A stretch of DNA of 64,000 nucleotides. Source: Maridesulfovibrio salexigens DSM 2638 (GTDB taxonomy: Bacteria; Desulfobacterota; Desulfovibrionia; Desulfovibrionales; Desulfovibrionaceae). Where the stretch lies: the NCBI RefSeq assembly GCF_000023445.1, contig NC_012881.1:1989501-2053500 (forward strand), in the 5' to 3' direction. This document shows positions 45,188 to 53,003 of this stretch, in pieces. Within the stretch, counting starts at the first letter, position 1. Each line of letters opens with the position of its first letter. The translations under genes were made by a program, and so were the position numbers. The notes beneath the pieces are model-generated. The model had not been told where the DNA came from. It searched no databases and was given only the letters and a program-made list of their open reading frames with translations.

Positions 45188-45205
45188 GTTATTGGATGAT
45201 GTTTC

Positions 45206-48200
45206 TTACGATGCTTTTGCTGGAGCAATGATTCTATCCAGCTCTAGGAGATAACCTTCATGTCGCCGCAGGTAAAAGGATAGTGGTTTCGAAAAGTTGT
45301 TGCCAATCAAGCCGTCAACTATAATGTGTGAGACTGATTTCTTTTCGTTGAGAATCTGTTGGGATGATCTGAATATTTCTTTTTCATCTTTTGACATGCC
45401 TCTGATTGCTTGTTGCAGTGCTTCTTTGGCCCTTGGCTGGTACATGCGCAGATAGAGCAGGTCCAAAGCGTTTGCCATTAATATGGAATCGTCATTGATA
45501 CCTCGGCTGCGGCAGAGCTTAATGAATTCGGCTGGACTTTCGAGTAGTGAAAGCAGGTCTTTGTTCGGGAATCTGACTTCCATTTCTGAGAAGAAATTCA
45601 GAACCTGACGTATTTTTTCTTCGTAATCCCATGAGCGGGCTATTATGTTTTCCTTGCGGTCTGCCATACCTTCAAGAAATCCAGCAGCAAAGTCCGAAGC
45701 CAGCTTTGATATGACTGCCGCCCATTGCTGAATGAGCATATCTATTTCCGGTACCCCGCAGATATAGAGAATTGCGGAAATGGTGTAACTGAAAACAATT
45801 GCAATGGGGATTGAAATTATGCTGCGAAAGAAATTGCCGAAGGCAGCCTCTTTAGGCAGTTCCCGCATGATATTGTGACCTGTTATGTATATGCCGTTGG
45901 TTATTGCCATGATCGTATAAAGCATGGTCGGGTCGGTGGTTACATTGATGTCGAACATTCTATCAAGTACCACGGATTTACATAACCAATCCAGCAGCGG
46001 CACAGAAAATCCTGTGAAGAGAAGGGAGTCGGCAATGCGGTTCCAGTTTATAAAGTCACTCCAGACCAGATAAGGGGATCGTTTGAGGCCGCCTCCACCA
46101 AGTATCGACTGAATGATGTTACGGAATCCGGTGATGGAAAACCAGATCAGGCCGCCCAGCCACGCCAGAACCCACCAGTCTTTAGTGAGGTAAAAAGTCA
46201 GAAAGGCCGGAATGAAGCCGATGATAATTTTAAATAAGTTCTTAAGCGTACTGTTGATATATTGCGGTTCGGTCTTGTTTACGGTATCCGGTTTTTGCCT
46301 GATCAATGAGAGCCCGTTTCCGGTATTTTGCGATAATCCTCCCAGAGGGCTGATGTTACCGCACTGTCCGTGTTCAATTTGATAGTTGGAAATTTCCCAT
46401 TTCTTTTCTTTGCGCTGTAATATTTCGCGCAATAGAAAGGCATCTTTTACGTGGCTTAGGAAATTGCTTGAAATCAGCGGAATGTTGCGCTGTGACATAT
46501 ATTTGATAACCAGAGACAAGTTTGCCGAAACAGGTAGACATTTTCTGTCTGGATTTTCTTTGATTTCCTTTCGCGCCCGTGGTGGCAGTGTATCGGCAAC
46601 AGCGAATCCCATACCGATGGCCCGCAATGAGCCCCCGGTTGAACCGCTTCCGATCCTTGTCCTGATTTTGCGATGCTTATAGCTGTTTTTCAGTTCCTCA
46701 ATATGCTGTTGAATATGAATGAGCTTTGCAAGCTGTTCATTCTGTTCGGGTTCTTTTCCTCTTTTTAATTTATCAACACAGCTGCGGACAATCTTTTTTA
46801 ATCCTATGGAGTTGCCTGTGTTCAGTGCCTGTTGCAACCTGTTGAACGGTACTCGGTTCGGGAAGTGTTCTTCTGTGATATTTTTGAGATTAATCAATTC
46901 AAAGTGCGTAATTCGTCCTTTGCATTCATATACAAGTTCCAGTGCATCTTCCAATTCCATATTTTCCAGAATCAGGGTTATTCTACTGGAAGGGCTTGCA
47001 CTGAGCAGCTTTCCCGTCAATCTGCTTGGCGAGAAAACTAAGGGGGCGGGGGCTTCCTTAGAAGCTGGCGGTCGATTAGGGTTCGGGAGTTCCGAATTGG
47101 CTTGCGGCGAAAGATAACGGACCGTGATCGTATCCGGATCAAGGAGATTGATGGAGTCCACCTGCTTGTCGATTCTGCTTTTTTCCTCAACGCTTGCAAC
47201 AAGGTATACAGCGGCAAGCTCCTTCACCCTCTGCTTGAAGTGGGGGAGTGAAATCTCATGAACATACTTTCCGAGATGGGTTAGGGTTGGTGCTATGGAT
47301 TTTAGGCTGTTCTGAAATTCCGTGTAATCAATTTCAGGAATTTTCACTCCGACTTCCCGTTCAATGGATTGCCGGTGCACAGAGTTAAATTTTGCAGTCA
47401 CACGGCGAATATATTCAGCATGTATTTTTTGCGATGTTTTCCCGAATTGCATGATCTCCTGCACCTTGGCGTTCTCGAAGAATTCAGCAATATCTTTTTG
47501 ATCTATAATATTTTTCGGGGTCCAAACAAATTTGACATACCGGTTGCGGACCACCGCTCTTAATTCAATTCCGAATTCTACTTTAATGTCCAGAATCTGC
47601 GCTGCGGAATACAGTTCTATTGCCACTTCCGGGGATAGGAAATCGTAATAAACAACCCTTAGCCTGCGAATGCCCTTTATCCATGCATCCATAACCAGAT
47701 GGGAAGCGGATTTTCTTCCTTTGCTATTCGCGTCGTGCACCCGATCATCAAATGTCAGCTGATTCCATTCCTCCGGCATTTCTAAAAGATGGTACTTTTT
47801 TAATTGCTCACGGATGAAGCTGCTTTTTCCGAAGGAAACACTTCTGAAATCATGTGCCAGCCTTAGTTGCTTCTGTTCATCGTTCCCGGATCTGATGATT
47901 TCCTTTGCGATTTGAATAAGAACCCGTGCTCTATTGTTGCGCAGGGTGGTCTTTGACGTGGCCATGACCTCATTTTTGAGTGCGGATAAAGCGTGCAGCC
48001 TTTCATTTACTTCATCAGATTCAAGAGAACCCAACAGGTTAAAAACAGCATAGGCAATTCGGATGCCGTAGGGGGCGGCCAGTTCTTTAATTCCATGCGG
48101 TTTTAAGTATGGGCTGAGCAGTGACCTGATGCGGGCTTGATCCTTTTTGCGGGAAAGAATGCTGTTGAAGAGTTCCACCAGCAAATAGTCGTTATGGTCG

Positions 48201-48226
48201 AAGTAGATGAAATTGTAACTAAGCAT
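45206..48226 (-). CDS. Large membrane protein of unknown function (1006 residues)
   Basis: A long soluble N-terminal region (about 660 residues) is followed by hydrophobic segments near 663-700, 740-790 and 805-825, then a helical C-terminus. Around residues 185-250 the text GIRRLRVVYYDFLSPEVAI, AAQILDIKVEFGIELRA and NRYVKFVWTPKNI resembles strands of a PHP/TIM-barrel-like domain. I cannot name the family. The start has aggag upstream and a candidate sigma-54 promoter 35-50 bases before it, divergent from the signalling operon. It is therefore probably coexpressed with the transporter and its regulators. Confidence 0.75.
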   Translation of the reverse strand: MLSYNFIYFDHNDYLLVELFNSILSRKKDQARIRSLLSPYLKPHGIKELAAPYGIRIAYAVFNLLGSLESDEVNERLHALSALKNEVMATSKTTLRNNRARVLIQIAKEIIRSGNDEQKQLRLAHDFRSVSFGKSSFIREQLKKYHLLEMPEEWNQLTFDDRVHDANSKGRKSASHLVMDAWIKGIRRLRVVYYDFLSPEVAIELYSAAQILDIKVEFGIELRAVVRNRYVKFVWTPKNIIDQKDIAEFFENAKVQEIMQFGKTSQKIHAEYIRRVTAKFNSVHRQSIEREVGVKIPEIDYTEFQNSLKSIAPTLTHLGKYVHEISLPHFKQRVKELAAVYLVASVEEKSRIDKQVDSINLLDPDTITVRYLSPQANSELPNPNRPPASKEAPAPLVFSPSRLTGKLLSASPSSRITLILENMELEDALELVYECKGRITHFELINLKNITEEHFPNRVPFNRLQQALNTGNSIGLKKIVRSCVDKLKRGKEPEQNEQLAKLIHIQQHIEELKNSYKHRKIRTRIGSGSTGGSLRAIGMGFAVADTLPPRARKEIKENPDRKCLPVSANLSLVIKYMSQRNIPLISSNFLSHVKDAFLLREILQRKEKKWEISNYQIEHGQCGNISPLGGLSQNTGNGLSLIRQKPDTVNKTEPQYINSTLKNLFKIIIGFIPAFLTFYLTKDWWVLAWLGGLIWFSITGFRNIIQSILGGGGLKRSPYLVWSDFINWNRIADSLLFTGFSVPLLDWLCKSVVLDRMFDINVTTDPTMLYTIMAITNGIYITGHNIMRELPKEAAFGNFFRSIISIPIAIVFSYTISAILYICGVPEIDMLIQQWAAVISKLASDFAAGFLEGMADRKENIIARSWDYEEKIRQVLNFFSEMEVRFPNKDLLSLLESPAEFIKLCRSRGINDDSILMANALDLLYLRMYQPRAKEALQQAIRGMSKDEKEIFRSSQQILNEKKSVSHIIVDGLIGNNFSKPLSFYLRRHEGYLLELDRIIAPAKAS

Positions 48227-48260
48227 ATCGTCTCCTGTTCATAATTTTGCGCATTAAATA

Positions 48261-48278
48261 CTGCATTTCCAATGCCAC
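48261..48278 (-). promoter_or_regulatory. Candidate sigma-54 promoter (1006-residue gene)
   Basis: Minus strand reads GTGGCATTGGAAATGCAG, with GG and GC 10 bases apart. Same GGCAT-N6-TGC core as the other three sites. A start near 48250 would leave a leader of about 24 nt. Confidence 0.6.
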
Positions 48279-48350
48279 CCACCATTCCATCTTTTCATCA
48301 CTGATTTTTGTTTTCTTTCTTGTCGTTTTTCGTTGCTAAAAAGAACCTGT

Positions 48351-48378
48351 GTTTTGCGTTTTGCGAGATGTTTTGCGC
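48351..48378 (+). promoter_or_regulatory. GTTTTGCG direct repeats, possible activator-binding sites
   Basis: Three copies of GTTTTGCG begin at 48351, 48358 and 48370, 33 to 62 bases upstream of the -24 element at 48413. The octamer TTTTGCGC occurs here (48371-48378), near the divergent promoter (48245-48252) and near the promoter of the 202-residue gene (40660-40667). A role as upstream activating sequence is inferred. Confidence 0.4.
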
Positions 48379-48410
48379 TAATTTAGTTTGATAAATTAGG
48401 TGATTATGAG

Positions 48411-48428
48411 TTGGCATGTCGTCTGCAT
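48411..48428 (+). promoter_or_regulatory. Candidate sigma-54 promoter of the receiver-transporter-phosphorelay operon
   Basis: TTGGCATGTCGTCTGCAT has GG (48413-48414) and GC (48425-48426) 10 bases apart, with the TTGGCA half well conserved. It stands about 65 bases before the first receiver gene. Confidence 0.65.
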
Positions 48429-48493
48429 TAATGAGGTCGGTTTCATTGGTTTGCTCTGTGCAACCGTAATCAATTTAAAAGGATGAACTCAAA

Positions 48494-48910
48494 ATGAGGA
48501 ACACAAGAATCATGCTTGTAGACGACGAGGAACGTCTGCTTTGCACTACCAAGAAGCTTTTCGAGAAATTGGGATTTGAAGTCTTGACCTGTACATCAGG
48601 AAAAGAAGCACTCGAATTGCTGGAGCAGACAGATGTTCACGTTGTCTTTCTTGACATCAAAATGCCGGGCATGGACGGCATCGAAACTTTGCAGCGAATC
48701 AAAAAAAAGTTCCCGTTTGTGGAAGTGGTTATCCTGACAGGGCACGCCTCAATGGAGGCGGCGGTAGAAGGCTTGAAATTAGGTGCATTCGATTTCTTGA
48801 TCAAACCGGTGAGTATGAAGGAGCTGCTTGAAAATGTAGAGGAGGCATCAGCAAAAATACACAGACAGAAACAACGATTTCTTTCGGCCCGGAAGGAAAA
48901 TCAGGAATAG
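48494..48910 (+). CDS. Stand-alone receiver-domain response regulator
   Basis: A 138-residue single receiver. Acidic pocket VDDEE (9-13), phospho-acceptor D54 in VFLDIKMPGMDG, switch threonine in ILTGHAS and lysine in LIKPVSM. After the receiver only about 15 basic residues remain, so there is no output domain. It is the first gene of the long operon running to 58971. As with other CheY-like single receivers it probably works as a phosphorelay intermediate or by protein contact. Confidence 0.9.
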   Translation: MRNTRIMLVDDEERLLCTTKKLFEKLGFEVLTCTSGKEALELLEQTDVHVVFLDIKMPGMDGIETLQRIKKKFPFVEVVILTGHASMEAAVEGLKLGAFDFLIKPVSMKELLENVEEASAKIHRQKQRFLSARKENQE

Positions 48911-48952
48911 GTTTTCCTTCCGGTTAAAGTTGAAATTAAAGGAGGTTACATA

Positions 48953-49852
48953 ATGGAAATTATCAAAGTCCTCATGGTTGATGATGAGGAACGTTTTCGC
49001 GAGACAACTGCAAAAATCCTTACCCGCAAGGGCTTCGAAACGATGCTTGCGGCTAGTGGAGAAGAGGCTCTGGATATGCTGTCCCATTCGCCGGATGTCA
49101 TCATTCTTGATGTCAGAATGGGAGGAATGAGCGGTCATGAAACCCTTGAAAGAATCAGGGAAAAGGATCCTGATATTCCCATCATTATGCTTACAGGCCA
49201 TGGCGATATTTCGGGGGCTAAAAAGGCCTATTCCGCAGGCGCTTATGACTATCTGGCAAAGCCCTGCGATATCGACCTGCTTGCAGCCAAAATCAATGAT
49301 GCATTTCACAGTGTGGCAAAAGTGAAGCTGCCGGAAAAATCGGTTGGAAGTGTGATGATTCCCCTTGATGAGTACACGGAGGTCGAAGCGGACAGCACCA
49401 TAAGCGAAGCAATTGCTGCTCTGCGGAAGTCTATGCAGGGGCTGGTTGCGACAAACAGACTCATGGAGTCCGGGCATCGCTCTGTAATCGCACGGAACGC
49501 GGACGGTAGTACTGCCGGTATCCTCAGTCCCCGCGATCTGCTTTATGCTGTTCTTCCTGAATACCTTTCAGCACCGAAGCCTTCCACTGCGGACAGTCTT
49601 CAATATTCGGCAATGTTTTGGGATGGCCAATTCACAACTCTTGCAGAGAAGCTTGCGGGCAGGACTGTTCGCTCTCTGCTGTCTGGAGAGTTCCTGACTA
49701 TTGAATCCTCAGCGAACCTTATGGATGCGACTAATGCCCTTATCACCTCAGGCAAGAGACGCATAATCGTTCAAGAGAACGGCATAGATGTTGGCATCGT
49801 CAGGGAGCAGGAACTCTTTTACGAAATAGCTCGAATTATTTCGTCCAGATAA
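48953..49852 (+). CDS. Receiver-CBS domain response regulator
   Basis: A 299-residue protein with an N-terminal receiver (D53 in ILDVRMGGMSG, GHGDI, AKPCDI) joined to a C-terminal CBS pair. The CBS parts are recognisable by SVGSVMIPLDEYTEVEADSTISEA, the HRSVIARNADGSTAGILSPRDLL strand, and a second unit TVRSLLSGEFLTIESSANLMDA ... GIVREQELF. CBS pairs bind adenine nucleotides or SAM, so the output may depend on energy state. It lies directly upstream of the transporter gene with aaaggagg as ribosome-binding site. Confidence 0.85.
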   Translation: MEIIKVLMVDDEERFRETTAKILTRKGFETMLAASGEEALDMLSHSPDVIILDVRMGGMSGHETLERIREKDPDIPIIMLTGHGDISGAKKAYSAGAYDYLAKPCDIDLLAAKINDAFHSVAKVKLPEKSVGSVMIPLDEYTEVEADSTISEAIAALRKSMQGLVATNRLMESGHRSVIARNADGSTAGILSPRDLLYAVLPEYLSAPKPSTADSLQYSAMFWDGQFTTLAEKLAGRTVRSLLSGEFLTIESSANLMDATNALITSGKRRIIVQENGIDVGIVREQELFYEIARIISSR

Positions 49853-49884
49853 TCACAGCAGATTTGCAATACAGGGGTAAACAT

Positions 49885-51735
49885 ATGTCAAACTCAAAGA
49901 AAAAAGCAACCGGATACGATAAGTTTGTCAACTGGAGGCTGCTGATTATTCCGGTGGTACTGTTTTTTATTATTCTGGCTTTGCCCACACCGCAGGGTAT
50001 GAAAAAAGTCGGGATGCAATATTCAGTAGGTCCGAAGGTTGTAACAAATTATATCAGCGAACAGCTTTTCGGTGCGGGAAGTGCTGCTGTGGAACAGTGG
50101 CAGGCGCTCACGGCGCGTATGATGGAACAGAACATGCGTATGGGCGCTTTAAGTAAGAAACGCTTCATGAGCCGTAACGAAAAGTGGGTCAAGAAATATA
50201 AGATTCCGGTTGATTCAGCCAACCTCGTTAAGGCCAGAGACTATGTGGATAAGAATATCTCTGATGAAGTCTTTTTGAATATTATGAAAAGTGCGTACAA
50301 CCTGCGCACAAAGAATTTGAATTATTCCGACCTTTCTCAAAACGATAAAAAGAACGCTGATGGCGGGGCATGGAAAATTAAAGTTGCCATTGCCATGGTC
50401 GTGTTTGTCGTCTTCTGCTTTATGACCGAGTGCATGCCCCTTCCGGGGGTGGCCTTCTGCATCGGGTTGATTCTGGTATTCTCAGGTGTTGTTACCCGAA
50501 GTCAGGTGGCCGGGTTGTACTGGAGTGATGCGGTTTGGTTTATCATGGGTTCGCTTATGTTCGCAGCAGCTTTCGTTAAAACGGGAGTGGACAAGCGCAT
50601 GTGCATGCTCATGTTCAAGAAGCTGGCTGTGCCTAATGTGCGCTGGATCACGCTCATCTTCTTCGTGGTCATCAGTCCGCTTGCGGCTTTCATTTCCGAC
50701 CACGCCCTTGCCGCAATGTTCCTGCCCATCGGTATGCTGCTTTATCAGAACAGCCTGACCGACGAAGTTCCTGAGGACAAGGAACTGGCTAAAATGCTCA
50801 TGATATCCATTGCCATGGCCTGTAACATCGGTGGTCCCGGTGCTCCTTCAGGCGGCGCCCGAAATGTAATCATGATGACATACCTTACTGATATGTTCGG
50901 TATGGACATCGGTTATGCACAGTGGATCATGTACTGCATGCCCTTCGTGATAGTTATGATTCCGCTTACCTGGATTGTCTGCAATATGCTTTTCAAGCCC
51001 CGGATTACTTCTTTGGCTCCGGCTATGCGTCATCTTGAAAGTGAAATCAATAAGATGGGCCGCTGGAACAGGGATCAGATCTGGGCCATGGTTATTTTCC
51101 TTGTCATGGTTTTCGGCTGGTTCACAGAAAAAGCTTTCTACAACATCGGCATCTACCCGATTCGCCTCGGTATCGGTGTAATCGCGGTTGCCGGTGCGGT
51201 GGCCTACCTGCTGGCCGGAGTTGTTAACTGGCGAGATTATCAGGAAAAAGTAGACTGGGGTGTTGTCTGGCTATACGCCGGTGCAATCATCTTCGGTAGA
51301 ACTCTTGACCAGACCGGTGCGGCATATTGGCTGGCTCAATCCTGCATCGATATGCTGGCTCCGCTGGGTATGAGTGAAGGTCTTCCCCTTATGCTGACCT
51401 CCAACGGCCTGACCGCGGTACTGACTAACCTGATGGCTGACGGACCTGCCGCGGCCGCAGTCGGTCCGATTACCCTGAATATGGCCAGTATCGTGCATCC
51501 CGGCACAACCTTCCTTCCCTTTATGGCTATGTCTACCGCAGTGGCATCATCATTTGCATACTGCCTGATCATTGGAACTCCCCCCAACGCAATCGTCTAC
51601 GCTTCCGGTTATCTGGAGCCGAAGGACTACCTGCGTGTGGGTATTCCCATGTGGTTTGTTGCGAACATTCTCATCATCCTGCTCACAGCGGTTTACTGGA
51701 GCGGAATAGGTTTCGGCAGCCTGCCGTCCTTCTAA
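49885..51735 (+). CDS. SLC13/DASS family sodium-anion symporter
   Basis: A 616-residue carrier. TM1 (LLIIPVVLFFIILAL) is followed by an unusual soluble insert of about 120 residues (residues 40-160, basic, helical). Then come the standard SLC13 spans with MPLPGVAF, SDHALAAMFLPIGMLL, the SNT-like CNIGGPGAPSGGARN and a C-terminal half ending in SSFAYCLIIGTPPNAIVYASGY. That last motif is typical of dicarboxylate/sulfate carriers. The start ATG at 49885 is chosen for aggggt upstream; an in-frame TTG lies at 49864. It is embedded in the receiver and kinase operon, so its substrate may be the sensed ligand. Confidence 0.88.
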   Translation: MSNSKKKATGYDKFVNWRLLIIPVVLFFIILALPTPQGMKKVGMQYSVGPKVVTNYISEQLFGAGSAAVEQWQALTARMMEQNMRMGALSKKRFMSRNEKWVKKYKIPVDSANLVKARDYVDKNISDEVFLNIMKSAYNLRTKNLNYSDLSQNDKKNADGGAWKIKVAIAMVVFVVFCFMTECMPLPGVAFCIGLILVFSGVVTRSQVAGLYWSDAVWFIMGSLMFAAAFVKTGVDKRMCMLMFKKLAVPNVRWITLIFFVVISPLAAFISDHALAAMFLPIGMLLYQNSLTDEVPEDKELAKMLMISIAMACNIGGPGAPSGGARNVIMMTYLTDMFGMDIGYAQWIMYCMPFVIVMIPLTWIVCNMLFKPRITSLAPAMRHLESEINKMGRWNRDQIWAMVIFLVMVFGWFTEKAFYNIGIYPIRLGIGVIAVAGAVAYLLAGVVNWRDYQEKVDWGVVWLYAGAIIFGRTLDQTGAAYWLAQSCIDMLAPLGMSEGLPLMLTSNGLTAVLTNLMADGPAAAAVGPITLNMASIVHPGTTFLPFMAMSTAVASSFAYCLIIGTPPNAIVYASGYLEPKDYLRVGIPMWFVANILIILLTAVYWSGIGFGSLPSF

Positions 51736-51746
51736 ACCGGAAAAAA

Positions 51747-51768
51747 GCGGCCGGCCCCGGTCGGCCGC
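51747..51768 (+). other. GC-rich hairpin after the transporter gene
   Basis: gcggccg pairs with cggccgc around an 8-base loop, between the transporter stop and the small membrane-protein start. No T tract, so it is likely an mRNA stabiliser or partial attenuator within the operon. Confidence 0.6.
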
Positions 51769-51786
51769 ACCTTAAGGGGGTAGACA

Positions 51787-51939
51787 ATGAAAACGGGAAA
51801 TAAGGTTGAAAAGAAATTTATTCATAAAAACGGAACCACATATTTTTCAAAAAGAACAGAACAGCAGATCCTTTTTGTGCTGACCTCAGCCATGCTTCTC
51901 TGGGGACTGGTTGAAGGGATCAGCAGTTATCTGAATTAG
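51787..51939 (+). CDS. Small single-pass membrane protein (50 residues)
   Basis: A 50-codon gene with an excellent ribosome-binding site (aaggggg six bases before ATG). The basic N-terminus MKTGNKVEKKFIHKNG is followed by one hydrophobic segment (ILFVLTSAMLLWGLVEGI) and the end SSYLN. The stop is nine bases before the next start codon, so it is cotranscribed and probably translationally linked. Its place straight after the transporter suggests a small auxiliary subunit. No family recognised. Confidence 0.78.
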   Translation: MKTGNKVEKKFIHKNGTTYFSKRTEQQILFVLTSAMLLWGLVEGISSYLN

Positions 51940-51948
51940 GAGTATGTC

Positions 51949-52500
51949 ATGACTAATACACAGGCACCGTCGGTGAAAATGGGAGTGCGGGAATATCTGG
52001 AATCTCTAATCTTCATTATACGTTCTCCGGCTTCATTTTTTGAGAGCGCTAACGATGAAACAGGCAGCAGGCGCGCGCTTCTTTTCCTGATGATTTCAGG
52101 CCTGTTCTACTGTTCGGTCAGTATGACCTATTTTTTTGAAAATTCACTGATAATGGGCGTGGTTATGATGATCAACGCTGTGTTTATGCCTGCTCTGGGC
52201 GCATGTTTCTCATTTTGCATTATGCGGATGATGACTCCGTCTATGGCTTCTTACTCCTGTGTTTTTAATGTTTATGCCTACTCCAGCGGAGCGGTGATGG
52301 TCATTTCATGGATACCGGGATTGGCTGTTGTAATGGAGCCGGTCCGGGCCATCCTTGTGGGGGTGGGGCTCTATAAAACCGGAAAACTGGGCAGGTTCCA
52401 ATCTTTCATAACTGTGGTGCTGACAGCTGTTCTGCTTTTGTTGTTTTTCTGGACTGTTGCGCCGCTTGTTATAGCCATTCGTGATTTTCAAGTAAATTAG
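51949..52500 (+). CDS. Yip1-like integral membrane protein
   Basis: A 183-residue protein with five hydrophobic segments. The N-terminal cytoplasmic part includes the phrase IIRSPASFFESANDETGSRRALLFL, which resembles the start of Yip1/YIF1-domain proteins (a short amphipathic region before the first span). The rest is membrane: SGLFYCSVSMTYFF, VVMMINAVFMPALGACFSF, SSGAVMVISWIPGL, FITVVLTAVLLLLFFWT. The function of bacterial Yip1 proteins is unknown. Cotranscribed with the transporter and the small membrane protein. Confidence 0.72.
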   Translation: MTNTQAPSVKMGVREYLESLIFIIRSPASFFESANDETGSRRALLFLMISGLFYCSVSMTYFFENSLIMGVVMMINAVFMPALGACFSFCIMRMMTPSMASYSCVFNVYAYSSGAVMVISWIPGLAVVMEPVRAILVGVGLYKTGKLGRFQSFITVVLTAVLLLLFFWTVAPLVIAIRDFQVN

Positions 52501-52549
52501 TCCATCATATTTTGTGACCGCATAATGCTGATCACCACCCCCCTCATCA

Positions 52550-52578
52550 GCAGGCCGGGAAACTCCCGCCCGGCCTGC
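52550..52578 (+). other. GC-rich hairpin inside the operon
   Basis: gcaggccggg pairs with cccggcctgc around a 9-base loop, 26 bases before the next receiver gene. It has no T tract and may partly separate transporter expression from the signalling genes downstream. Confidence 0.65.
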
Positions 52579-52604
52579 GTCTGGGTGGATCAAGGAGAAA
52601 GAGA

Positions 52605-52988
52605 ATGAAAAGTATCCATGTTCTTCTAGTCGATGATGAAAATGATTTCCTTATTGCTTATAAGCGCCGTCTTATTCGCCGCAATGTTGAAGTCAGTGTT
52701 GCCTCAAGCGGTTTAGCAGCCTTGCGGATGGTCGAGGATGCCGATTTTGACGCAATTGTGCTGGATATCCTGATGCCAGAAATGAACGGGATTGAAACAT
52801 TGAAGCGTTTAAGGGCGGTGAAGCCTGAAATACCGGTAATTATTCTGACCGGACACGCAAATATGGAAGCTCTTTCACAAGTCTCGGGAGGAGGGGCTTT
52901 TGACTACCTGCTTAAGCCGGTCAGTACCGAAGAATTGTACTTCAAGATTATGGATGCTGTTCGAGAAGCCAGAATCAGAATTCGTTGA
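52605..52988 (+). CDS. Stand-alone receiver-domain response regulator
   Basis: A 127-residue single receiver with VDDEND (9-14), phospho-acceptor D54 in IVLDILMPEMNG, switch residues in ILTGHAN and the lysine in LLKPVSTEE. No output domain. It sits 15 bases before the PEP-synthase-like gene, which suggests its phosphorylation controls, or is linked with, that protein. Ribosome-binding site aaggaga. Confidence 0.9.
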   Translation: MKSIHVLLVDDENDFLIAYKRRLIRRNVEVSVASSGLAALRMVEDADFDAIVLDILMPEMNGIETLKRLRAVKPEIPVIILTGHANMEALSQVSGGGAFDYLLKPVSTEELYFKIMDAVREARIRIR

Positions 52989-53003
52989 TGCAGGAGGCAG
53001 GAT

